A stretch of 14,112 bases of DNA from positions 1 to 14,112 of the forward strand of contig USJD01000084.1 of assembly GCA_900554835.1 (NCBI GenBank). The letters run 5' to 3'. Within the stretch, counting starts at the first letter, position 1. The number at the start of each line of letters is the position of its first letter. Under the pieces are notes generated by a model, which saw only the letters and a program-made list of their open reading frames with translations, did not search any database and was not told where the DNA came from. The DNA comes from an uncultured Prevotella sp. GTDB lineage: Bacteria > Bacteroidota > Bacteroidia > Bacteroidales > Bacteroidaceae. The translations under genes were made by a program, and so were the position numbers. Below, one piece after another: positions 7,808-14,112 of the stretch.

Positions 7808-7873
7808 ATACGATGAAAGTTCGTGTAAAAAAGTGTATGCATACGATGAAAGTTCGTGTAAAAAAGTGTATCT
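7808..7873 (+). repeat. Tandem 33-bp duplication downstream of the helicase
   Basis: Units 7808-7840 and 7841-7873 are adjacent and identical over their first 31 bases (starting ATACGATGAAAGTTCGTG). Only the second unit runs into a TAnnTTTG motif. It lies in the 421-base gap (7763-8183) between the helicase and the next intact gene. Confidence 0.9.
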
Positions 7874-7876
7874 TTG
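7869..7876 (+). promoter_or_regulatory. Putative -7 element after the 33-bp duplication
   Basis: TATCTTTG matches TAnnTTTG. No TTTG is seen at the usual -33 distance. It could drive transcription towards the small gene at 8184, with a leader of about 300 bases that includes the headless fragment. Confidence 0.4.
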
Positions 7877-7919
7877 CAACCGATCAAGCTGTTTGAACAT
7901 CATAACAGCAAGTCATTAA

Positions 7920-8087
7920 CAACTTCGAAATGTATGTAAGGATGAAGAGAACCTTCGTTCCAAGTCACTTCGCGCCTTCTTTGACGCCCATTCCGACTTG
8001 CGAGCCATCCGCTTCTCCATGTCGCCATACAAGGAGCAAGAGTGGATGAAGAATGTCCCATTGTACGGGGTAGAGGAGAGTTTTTAG
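7920..8087 (+). pseudogene. Headless C-terminal gene fragment, family not recognised
   Basis: A frame open from 7920 to the TAG at 8085-8087 reads like real protein, with LRSKSLRAFFDAHSDLRAIR followed by an aromatic segment ending WMKNVPLYGVEESF. It lacks any start codon at its beginning: a stop lies just upstream (7917-7919), and the first ATG is 26 codons into the protein-like part. The bases are richer in G and C than the flanking non-coding DNA, as expected of coding sequence. I read it as the surviving 3' end of a lost gene. I do not recognise the family. A stretch of hairpin (arms 8073-8082 and 8089-8098) overlaps its stop codon. Confidence 0.45.
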
Positions 8088-8183
8088 GAACTCTTCTCAC
8101 AATACTCCCTGAACTTTGCCTTAGTCATGGCAATACCAATGAGTCTATTAGATAACGCAACAATAACAACAAAATAAAAAAAT

Positions 8184-8585
8184 ATGCTACAACGAGACTA
8201 CATACAGCGGTTGATTCGCGAGTTTATGGCGGCACTCGAAAGAATGCTCGAAAAGAAAGAGGTGGAGGTGAGACGTGAGAAAATCAAGGAACTCTACGAC
8301 CAATACGTAGGCCCTTACGCCTTCTACAGCATCGCCACCATCGAGGATGTGATGAAAGCGATGGCAGGAATAGAGGACGAGGAGAAGCGACTCTCCAAGA
8401 TGGACATGCTTGCCGAACTCTATTATCACGAGGCGGATATGGTGGGGCAACCCACAAGAGATGAACTCCTGAACAAGGCGTTCATGCTCTTCGACTACGT
8501 GGAAGCCCACGGAGACACGTTCTCCATCGAACGCCGAAATAAAATGGCAGAAATCAAACAGAAAGTGGGAGATGCGCTCAAATAA
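8184..8585 (+). CDS. Small conserved hypothetical protein, DUF6483-like N-terminus
   Basis: The 133-residue product begins MLQRDYIQRLIREFMAALER, which resembles the start of DUF6483-type proteins; this assignment is from memory and tentative. The rest is almost wholly helical and charged, with ELYYHEADMVGQPTRDELLNKAF and a C-terminal amphipathic helix. There is no signal peptide or membrane segment, so it should be cytoplasmic. The start ATG follows an A-rich stretch typical of Bacteroidetes leaders. The opposite strand is also open here (8187-8594), but the plus frame has the more natural composition and start. The gene stands alone between the headless fragment and the MATE gene. Function unknown. 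Confidence 0.75.
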   Translation: MLQRDYIQRLIREFMAALERMLEKKEVEVRREKIKELYDQYVGPYAFYSIATIEDVMKAMAGIEDEEKRLSKMDMLAELYYHEADMVGQPTRDELLNKAFMLFDYVEAHGDTFSIERRNKMAEIKQKVGDALK

Positions 8586-8662
8586 AGAGTGCATCCTCCT
8601 CCTTTTTATATTTTAGGATAACAAACTATAATTATAACGTTCATTGAAAAACTAATCATAAA

Positions 8663-8720
8663 GTTCAATGTTCAAAGCTCAAAGTTCAAAGTAAATCATG
8701 GTCAAAACTCAAAGTTCAAA
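8663..8720 (+). repeat. Heptamer repeats (GTTCAAA) straddling the MATE start
   Basis: Four 7-base units (GTTCAAT, GTTCAAA, GCTCAAA, GTTCAAA) run from 8663 to 8690 before the ATG at 8698. Two more (ACTCAAA, GTTCAAA) lie at 8707-8720 within the first codons. The second set encodes part of an extra N-terminal tail, TQSSKS. Confidence 0.75.
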
Positions 8721-10062
8721 GTCTACTAATGACATGACGACGGGTTCGCCTTTGCGAGCCATCATCAAATTTGCAATTCCGCTTATCTTGGGTTACATCC
8801 TTCAGCAGATGTATCTCATCATCGATGCCGCCATCGTGGGAAGATGGATTGGCGTAGGGGCTCTTGCGGCAGTAGGCGCATCCAGTTCCATCATGTTCCT
8901 CATCATGGGTTTCTGCAACGGCTCCTGTGCCGGTTTCGCCATCCCTATCGCCCAGGCTTTCGGCGCCAGGGATTACTCCAAGATGCGGGCTTACGTGAGC
9001 AACAGCATCCGCATCGCCGTGGTGTTTGCCGTGGTCATCACCTTCCTTTCCTGCATCTTCTGCGGAAAGATTCTGCACCTGGTGAATACGCCGAAGGAGG
9101 TGTTCGATGATGCCTACATCTTCCTGATGCTGCAGTTTGCGGCAATTTCCTTTACCATAGGATACAACCTGCTCTCCGGTCAGATTCGTGCCCTGGGCAA
9201 CTCGAAGCAGCCTTTCTATTTCCTCATTACCGCTTCCGTTATCAACATTATTCTTGATGCCATTCTCATTCTCGGCATGGGGTTAGGTGTAGAGGGAGCG
9301 GGTATTGCCACTTGGCTCTCGCAGGGAATCTCCGTGCTGCTCTGTATCTGGTTTATCAAAAAGAAGATGCAGATTCTGATTCCGAAGGGTGAGGAAAGGA
9401 CTTTTGATAACAAGAAGATTAGCATTCTGCTGAACAATGGTGTTCCGATGGGACTGCAGTTCTCCATTACCGCCATTGGTCTTATCATGCTCCAGAGTGC
9501 TAACAACGCTCTGGGAACGGTTTATGTGGCGGCATTTACCGCCTCTATGCGCATCAAATACCTCTTTACCTGCGTATTCGAGAACATCGGAGTGGCGATG
9601 GCTACCTATTGCGGACAGAACCTGGGAGCCAGGAAGTTGGAACGGATCGGTCAGGGCGTAAGGGCTGCCATCAAGATGATGCTGGTTTATTTCGTCTTCA
9701 CCTTCCTGCTCATCTATCCGTTTGCCGATGAGATGATGATGCTCTTCGTGGATAAGGGCGAGGCTGAGGTGGTAACTTATGCTGCCCAGTTTATGCGCAT
9801 AGCCAACTATTTCTATCCTTGTCTGGGCTTGCTCACCATCCTGCGCTACAGCATCCAGGGCTTGGGTTACAGCAATCTCTCGATGCTGAGTGGCGTAATG
9901 GAAATGATAGCGAGATGCGGTGTGAGTCTCTGGCTGGTACCAGCCCTGGCGTGGACGGGAGTCTGCTTCGGCGACCCTGTGGCGTGGGTCATGGCAGATA
10001 TCTTCCTCATTCCCGCCTTCCTGTGGCTTTATAAGCATCTGAAGAAGGAGCAAGTCCGATAG
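8698..10062 (+). CDS. MATE family efflux transporter
   Basis: The 454-residue product is a multidrug and toxin extrusion transporter of the inner membrane, which would export cationic or other small compounds by sodium or proton antiport. The hydrophobic profile fits about twelve membrane helices. The family hallmarks are MTTGSPLRAIIKFAIPLILG near the start, P28, then IIDAAIVGRWIG (D43, G48) in helix 1, and the matching second-half segment NNGVPMGLQFS. The ATG at 8698 adds twelve residues encoded partly by heptamer repeats before the conserved MTTGSP. The Met at 8734 is the alternative start and fits the family's usual N-terminus. No regulator is adjacent. The closest relatives are probably the DinF/NorM-like MATE proteins common in Bacteroidetes; the substrate cannot be told from sequence. 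Confidence 0.93.
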   Translation: MVKTQSSKSTNDMTTGSPLRAIIKFAIPLILGYILQQMYLIIDAAIVGRWIGVGALAAVGASSSIMFLIMGFCNGSCAGFAIPIAQAFGARDYSKMRAYVSNSIRIAVVFAVVITFLSCIFCGKILHLVNTPKEVFDDAYIFLMLQFAAISFTIGYNLLSGQIRALGNSKQPFYFLITASVINIILDAILILGMGLGVEGAGIATWLSQGISVLLCIWFIKKKMQILIPKGEERTFDNKKISILLNNGVPMGLQFSITAIGLIMLQSANNALGTVYVAAFTASMRIKYLFTCVFENIGVAMATYCGQNLGARKLERIGQGVRAAIKMMLVYFVFTFLLIYPFADEMMMLFVDKGEAEVVTYAAQFMRIANYFYPCLGLLTILRYSIQGLGYSNLSMLSGVMEMIARCGVSLWLVPALAWTGVCFGDPVAWVMADIFLIPAFLWLYKHLKKEQVR

Positions 10063-10064
10063 GG

Positions 10065-10072
10065 TAATTTTG
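10065..10072 (+). promoter_or_regulatory. Putative -7 element for the sigma factor operon
   Basis: TAATTTTG starts three bases after the MATE stop codon and matches TAnnTTTG. It would give a leader of about 87 bases before the ATG at 10166. There is no convincing -33 TTTG, so the site is tentative. Confidence 0.35.
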
Positions 10073-10165
10073 ACGTTTAAAAAATTTGCATTAAAAAATA
10101 TTCTGCTAAGGGTTAGGAAAATGAAAATTCGATTGTAATATAGGCAAAAGAAAAGAAATAAAGTA

Positions 10166-10678
10166 ATGCAAATAAACAAAGAAACGATAGAACAGCTCTT
10201 CCGGCAGCATTATCTGAGGATGTACCAATTGGCCAGGGTACTTCTGAAGGATGATGCAGCCAGCAAGGATGTGGTGAGCGAAGTCTTTGCCGATGTGCTC
10301 GACGGAAAGACCCAGTTTTCTTCCGCTAACGTCGGGAGCTACCTTCTGGTGTGTGTGCGCCATAAATGCCTCAATCTGTTGAGCCGACAGAAGATGAAAG
10401 ACCGGGTTCATCATTTCTTGAAAGCCGATACTTCGCCTTCGATAGCTCCCCTGGAAGCGACGATTGCCGAAATAGACAGGGAGACTGAAAAGTACGAGGC
10501 AATTCTGGCTTATATGGATGCTGAACTCACGCCACAAACCCGCAAGGTACTCGATCTCCGCTTTCGGCAGAAACTGAAATATCGGGAGATTGCTACGGAA
10601 TTGGACATCAGCGAAGTGGCTGTATATAAGCATTTGGCGCAAGGCATCAGAAAATTAAAGCAAAAGTTTAACCCTTAG
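10166..10678 (+). CDS. ECF-type RNA polymerase sigma factor (sigma-70 family)
   Basis: The 170-residue product is an extracytoplasmic-function sigma factor. Region 2 lies at about residues 10-85, with DVVSEVFADVL and the run GSYLLVCVRHKCLNLL. Region 4 at about 122-168 holds a helix-turn-helix in YREIATELDISEVAVYKHL. Its length is normal for FecI-like factors of Bacteroidetes. The anti-sigma gene starts 10 bases after its stop codon and the STN-bearing barrel gene follows, so it is the output arm of a surface signalling circuit. It would direct RNA polymerase to this operon, other targets, or both. Autoregulation is likely by analogy but no ECF promoter motif could be defined. Confidence 0.93.
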   Translation: MQINKETIEQLFRQHYLRMYQLARVLLKDDAASKDVVSEVFADVLDGKTQFSSANVGSYLLVCVRHKCLNLLSRQKMKDRVHHFLKADTSPSIAPLEATIAEIDRETEKYEAILAYMDAELTPQTRKVLDLRFRQKLKYREIATELDISEVAVYKHLAQGIRKLKQKFNP

Positions 10679-10688
10679 CAGATTTATT

Positions 10689-11336
10689 ATGGACAAGTTT
10701 GAAAAAATACTGGATATCATCGACCATCAGGAGAAGTATTCTGATGAGGAGATTCGTGAAATATTGCAGGATGAGGAATGCCGAAAACTCTATCAGACGA
10801 TGGTGGAAGTGGATTCTGCACTTGAAAGCCCCTCTCCTATTATTAATGTAGATGAGGAATGGGAGAAATTCAGCCAGGAGCATCAACTTCAGGAAGTATC
10901 CCATCCTATAACTTCCTGGCGTAAACTGGCAGCATCCATCGCCGGCTTTGTCTTGATTTCGGGTATTGCCTTTGCCGCAATCCATACTTACATCAAGCGC
11001 AGCCAGGAACCAACCCAGGTAACCGCAGACACTCATCCGGAAGTCATAAAATCAGATTCCGCAAAGCAGGTAGCAGCAAAGGATTCCCTGACTCATCCGA
11101 AACCAGAAAAGCCAGCCATTCACAAGACTTTCGAGAATGTGGCTTTCGAGCAGATGATTTCAGAGATTGCTTCTTATTATGATTTACAAGTGAAGTTTGA
11201 GAATAACGAGGACAAGACCCTCCGCCTCTATTACGAATGGAACAGCCATTCGAGCATCGAGAACATCGTAAAGGAACTAAACCAATTCGAGAACGTAAAC
11301 ATCGAATTGCAGCAAAACGAGCTGATTGTGAAATAA
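10689..11336 (+). CDS. Short FecR-like anti-sigma factor
   Basis: The 215-residue product is a predicted single-pass inner-membrane protein that holds the upstream sigma factor. Residues 1-78 form an acidic cytoplasmic part, 79-100 a membrane helix (LAASIAGFVLISGIAFAAI), 101-147 a Pro/Lys/Thr-rich periplasmic linker, and 148-215 a DUF4974/STN-like domain (FENVAFEQMISEIASYYDL to ELIVK). Bacteroidetes FecR proteins are usually over 300 residues, with a central FecR domain between helix and DUF4974 domain. That central domain is missing here and replaced by the short linker. The gene sits 10 bases after the sigma factor gene and 21 bases before the barrel gene, so all three are probably co-transcribed. 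The terminal domain is the expected contact for the barrel's STN domain. Confidence 0.88.
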   Translation: MDKFEKILDIIDHQEKYSDEEIREILQDEECRKLYQTMVEVDSALESPSPIINVDEEWEKFSQEHQLQEVSHPITSWRKLAASIAGFVLISGIAFAAIHTYIKRSQEPTQVTADTHPEVIKSDSAKQVAAKDSLTHPKPEKPAIHKTFENVAFEQMISEIASYYDLQVKFENNEDKTLRLYYEWNSHSSIENIVKELNQFENVNIELQQNELIVK

Positions 11337-11357
11337 TAAATAAAAAGCAATATCAAC

Positions 11358-13928
11358 ATGAAAAGATTTTCAGCCATCATATTCCTGCTGTGCACGTTCG
11401 CCCTGGCGATGAGCGCACAGCACATCCAGCGCAACTATCACGACCGCAGCATGTCGGACGTCCTCATCGACCTCGACAAGGCTTCCAAGCGCTACAAAAT
11501 CAGTTTCATCTACAACGAACTGGAAGACTTCACAGTTACCCAGAACGTGAAGACAGCCAATATTCCCGATGCCATCCGCAAGGTAATCGGTTTCTATCCG
11601 ATTCAGATGACCGTGGGCGACAGCCTCATCACGGTAGAATGCATACGCAAGAGCGAGCGCAAGCTGATAGGCAGACTGATAGACAATCACAATCTTCCTG
11701 TAGAATTCGCCAATATCCAGCTGCTCAACCCGAAGGATTCCTCCTTTCTCTGTGGAGGCGTGAGCAACGCCAATGGCGATTTCGTCATCCCCTGCCAGCA
11801 GAAGCAGGTCCTCATGAAGGTTTCGTTCGTAGGCTACAAGACGATTTGCAAGCTGGTACCTATTGCCCGCATCGGAAATGTGAGGATGCAGGCGAATTCA
11901 TACCTGTTGAAAGGGGTGACCGTTGAAGCCGCAAGGGTTGTAGAAAAAGTAGATAGACAAATCATCTTCCCTACAAAAGAGCAGGTGAAAACGGCTTCCA
12001 ATGGTTATGATCTGTTGGACAACTTGTCTTTGCCTACCATTATCGTAAATCGAGCAGAACGCAAAGTTCTGTCATTAAAGGGCGGAGATGTGCAAATACG
12101 CATCAACGATGTCAAGGCTAGCATGCAAGATGTATTGGCTTTGCAGCCGGATGAAGTTACAAAGGTGGAATTCATCAATGTTCCAGGACTCAAATATGGA
12201 GACAGCAATCTGGATGCAGTCATCAACTACCAGGTCCGCCGACGTTATGCCGGTTATGTGGGTGGAGTTTCTACGATGCAAGGCACCAAGGCAGGTTTCA
12301 ATAATAGCGACGGTTATTTCAAATACAATGTGAAGAAATCGGAATTCAGCATCAACTACAGTTTCTCCTATCGCTCGGTAGAGGAACGAAGCTATGAGAG
12401 TCTCGGTACTTATCATCTGCCCACAGGAGAAACTCTACATCGCAATTATTTAGGTTATGATTCTCCGTTCCTATACACCACCAATAATGTACAGTTGGGT
12501 TATAATCTTAGTGAGCCAGACAAATATACATTGAATGTACGGTTGAATTTCTACAATTACAACAGTCCTGTGAGAGGCATGAACCAGCTTTATCAGGAAA
12601 GCGGCAAGGCAAATCAATATCTGCAAAACAACAGAAAAATGCTGGAGCAGATTCCATCTCTGGACATTTATTATTCGCTCAACATGCCCCATGACCAGAA
12701 CCTGGCTCTGAACCTGGTGGGTACTTACATCGGCACAGATTACCAGTATCGTATGAGGGAATATACGTTCAACAAATCGCCGGATGAATCTGTAAAGAAC
12801 GCTCCGCTGACCGATTACAGTTATGATGCAACTGGTAGAAAGCGCTCTCTTATTGGTGAAGGAACATACAGCAAGAACTGGAAACAGATGGCTTTATCGG
12901 TAGGTGGACAATATAATATCAGCCACACAGATAACATCTATGTGGGAAGCAGTAATGCTGATACGGAATTGAAGTACAGCAATCTCTATCTTTTCACCCA
13001 GCTACAGGGACAGCAGAAGTGGTTCAGTTATCAGGTGGGAGTTGGCGCAACCAGGTCTTCCATCCATCAGGGGGAGAACGGATACAGCAAATGGCTGTTT
13101 CGACCACAGGTAACTTTACAGGCAAAGGCTAGCGACCGTCTGAGTTTTAAATGGAGCAGCAAAATCACGTCAGACATCCCAAGCCTTTCCGACTTGAGCG
13201 AGTTGCGCCAATATTCCAACAGCTTTGAGGCGCGTGACGGCAATAGCGGTCTGAAGCCATTTACCGGCTACAACAATACCTTGTCGGCTTCCTGGAACAT
13301 TCCGCTGATGTCTGTGTACCTGGAGGGAAACTGGACGTATTACGACAAGCCTATAGCTACTTCTATCTTGCCCGAAAAGCGGGAGGATGGCTCTTATCTC
13401 TTTGTGAGCAAACCGGAGAATCAGAAGAGTCATGATTACAAGCACCTGCTGTTGACTCCTGAAGTTCACCTCATCAAGGATCATCTGGATTTGAACCTTA
13501 TGTGCGAGTATCAGAATGTCAAGACAAAGGGTTTGGATTATTCCCACGAGTTCAATTACTTCAGTTATGGAGCAGAAATTCGGTACATGACGGGCAATTG
13601 GAACATTGGCTATGGTGCCTATAAGGTGGAAAAGAGTTTTTGGGGAGAAAAGACAAACGGCGGAGAGCCAACCTCCAATCTTGCCGTAACCTACAGTTAT
13701 AAGAACTGGCAGTTTGGCGTTCTCGGATTATTCGTATTCTATCCTCATGGCTGCGTGTATAAGGATGAACTTTTCAACAAGTATGTGCAGCAGAAGAACA
13801 AGGTACGCCTTGCTGACCAGGGCAACATGCTTGTCTTTGCTGCCAGCTTCAACTTCAGCCATGGCCGCAGATACCATACAGGCAGCCGTAAGCTGAACAA
13901 TAGCGATAGAGATAATGGTATCAGATAG
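11358..13928 (+). CDS. TonB-receptor-like outer-membrane barrel with STN signalling domain
   Basis: The 856-residue product is a predicted outer-membrane transducer. In order it has a signal peptide (1-20, ending AMSA before QH), an STN domain (about 24-95), a carboxypeptidase-regulatory-like domain (about 101-180, GRLIDNHNLPVEFANIQLL to SFVGYKTI), a plug-like domain (about 183-295, LALQPDEV) and a barrel ending RKLNNSDRDNGIR. The STN domain in such proteins contacts a FecR-type anti-sigma factor, whose gene lies 21 bases upstream. Ligand binding would thus control the sigma factor encoded first in the operon. No SusD gene follows, so this is not a standard SusCD pair. The first 520 bases are clearly richer in G and C than the part shared with the 2120 gene, hinting at a mosaic origin. 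Ligand unknown. Confidence 0.92.
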   Translation: MKRFSAIIFLLCTFALAMSAQHIQRNYHDRSMSDVLIDLDKASKRYKISFIYNELEDFTVTQNVKTANIPDAIRKVIGFYPIQMTVGDSLITVECIRKSERKLIGRLIDNHNLPVEFANIQLLNPKDSSFLCGGVSNANGDFVIPCQQKQVLMKVSFVGYKTICKLVPIARIGNVRMQANSYLLKGVTVEAARVVEKVDRQIIFPTKEQVKTASNGYDLLDNLSLPTIIVNRAERKVLSLKGGDVQIRINDVKASMQDVLALQPDEVTKVEFINVPGLKYGDSNLDAVINYQVRRRYAGYVGGVSTMQGTKAGFNNSDGYFKYNVKKSEFSINYSFSYRSVEERSYESLGTYHLPTGETLHRNYLGYDSPFLYTTNNVQLGYNLSEPDKYTLNVRLNFYNYNSPVRGMNQLYQESGKANQYLQNNRKMLEQIPSLDIYYSLNMPHDQNLALNLVGTYIGTDYQYRMREYTFNKSPDESVKNAPLTDYSYDATGRKRSLIGEGTYSKNWKQMALSVGGQYNISHTDNIYVGSSNADTELKYSNLYLFTQLQGQQKWFSYQVGVGATRSSIHQGENGYSKWLFRPQVTLQAKASDRLSFKWSSKITSDIPSLSDLSELRQYSNSFEARDGNSGLKPFTGYNNTLSASWNIPLMSVYLEGNWTYYDKPIATSILPEKREDGSYLFVSKPENQKSHDYKHLLLTPEVHLIKDHLDLNLMCEYQNVKTKGLDYSHEFNYFSYGAEIRYMTGNWNIGYGAYKVEKSFWGEKTNGGEPTSNLAVTYSYKNWQFGVLGLFVFYPHGCVYKDELFNKYVQQKNKVRLADQGNMLVFAASFNFSHGRRYHTGSRKLNNSDRDNGIR

Positions 13929-13963
13929 AATAGTTTTATATTTTCCTGAAATCACAAATAAGC

Positions 13964-14001
13964 AAAAGGCTGAACTTCCTAACCCGAAGTTCAGCCTTTT
14001 T
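13964..14001 (+). terminator. Intrinsic terminator of the sigma/anti-sigma/barrel operon
   Basis: A perfect 15-base stem (AAAAGGCTGAACTTC at 13964-13978 with its complement at 13986-14000) closes a 7-base loop and runs into TTTTT. It lies 35 bases after the barrel stop codon. The A tract on the left side means it could also work for transcription from the other strand. Confidence 0.92.
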
Positions 14002-14031
14002 GCATGTCATCAGTAATCCAAATACGCATTT

Positions 14032-14112
14032 TATCGTTTATAGACGACAAAAACAATAACTTTTTATCGTTTATAGACGATAAAAATGCATCAATTCTAT
14101 CGTTTATAGACG
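14032..14112. repeat. Operator-like array: three near-palindromes at 33-base spacing
   Basis: Copies start at 14032, 14065 and 14098. The middle one is TATCGTTTATAGACGATA, whose ends TATCGT and ACGATA are inverted repeats. The first ends ACA instead of ATA, and the third is cut by the window edge after 15 matching bases. Each of the first two is followed by a run of A. Equal spacing of about three helix turns suggests protein binding on one DNA face, probably at the promoter of the next gene beyond the window. Confidence 0.8.

Noticed and set aside
8187..8594. Minus-strand open frame opposite the small 8184 gene
   Set aside because: It is nearly the same length, but the plus frame has a better start context and a family-like N-terminus; the minus product is His/Phe-rich.
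9283..10179. Long open frame on the minus strand opposite the MATE gene (298 codons)
   Set aside because: It lies wholly against strong MATE coding sequence, has His/Gln/Arg-heavy composition and no recognisable domain.
11237..11926. Plus-strand open frame overlapping the anti-sigma and STN barrel genes
   Set aside because: It covers two well-supported genes in another frame, and its Arg/Gln/His-rich product looks like an out-of-frame reading.
14032..14112. Start of a CRISPR array
   Set aside because: The repeat is only about 18 bases and the period 33, the intervening stretches share A-rich starts, and no cas gene is present; an operator array fits better.

Overview
The window looks like chromosomal DNA of a Bacteroidales bacterium, most likely Prevotella/Segatella (an inference). 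The evidence is a hybrid two-component system in the Bacteroidetes layout, FecI/FecR-type regulators next to an outer-membrane barrel with an STN domain, promoters of the TAnnTTTG type, and A-rich start regions without clear Shine-Dalgarno sequences. No rRNA, tRNA, CRISPR array or transposase gene was seen.

Layout from left to right. Positions 1-1788 hold the 3' part of a hybrid two-component system (HTCS) gene. A gap with three hairpins and a good promoter follows. Positions 2120-4261 encode a plug-plus-barrel outer-membrane protein. A short degenerate stretch separates it from a convergent FecE-type ABC ATPase on the minus strand (4437-5315). A divergent control region full of short repeats leads to a UPF1/IGHMBP2-like superfamily 1 helicase (5654-7762), whose reading frame carries two in-frame copies of a palindromic element. 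Next come a 421-base gap (a 33-bp tandem duplication, a promoter-like site and a headless gene fragment), a small conserved hypothetical gene (8184-8585) and a MATE exporter (8698-10062).

The last block is a compact operon: an ECF sigma factor (10166-10678), a short FecR-like anti-sigma factor (10689-11336) and a second outer-membrane barrel (11358-13928) with an N-terminal STN signalling domain and a carboxypeptidase-regulatory-like domain. It ends at a strong intrinsic terminator (13964-14001). The three genes form a plausible cell-surface signalling circuit: ligand at the barrel, STN domain to anti-sigma factor, release of sigma factor. The two barrel proteins in the window are paralogues. 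Only the second has the STN module, so only that one is expected to signal through the sigma/anti-sigma pair.

The right edge carries three copies of a near-palindrome at an exact 33-base spacing. This looks like the operator array of a gene just beyond the window. The most unusual signals are the paired palindromic insertions inside the helicase, this operator-like array, and the modular differences between the two barrel proteins and in the anti-sigma factor.
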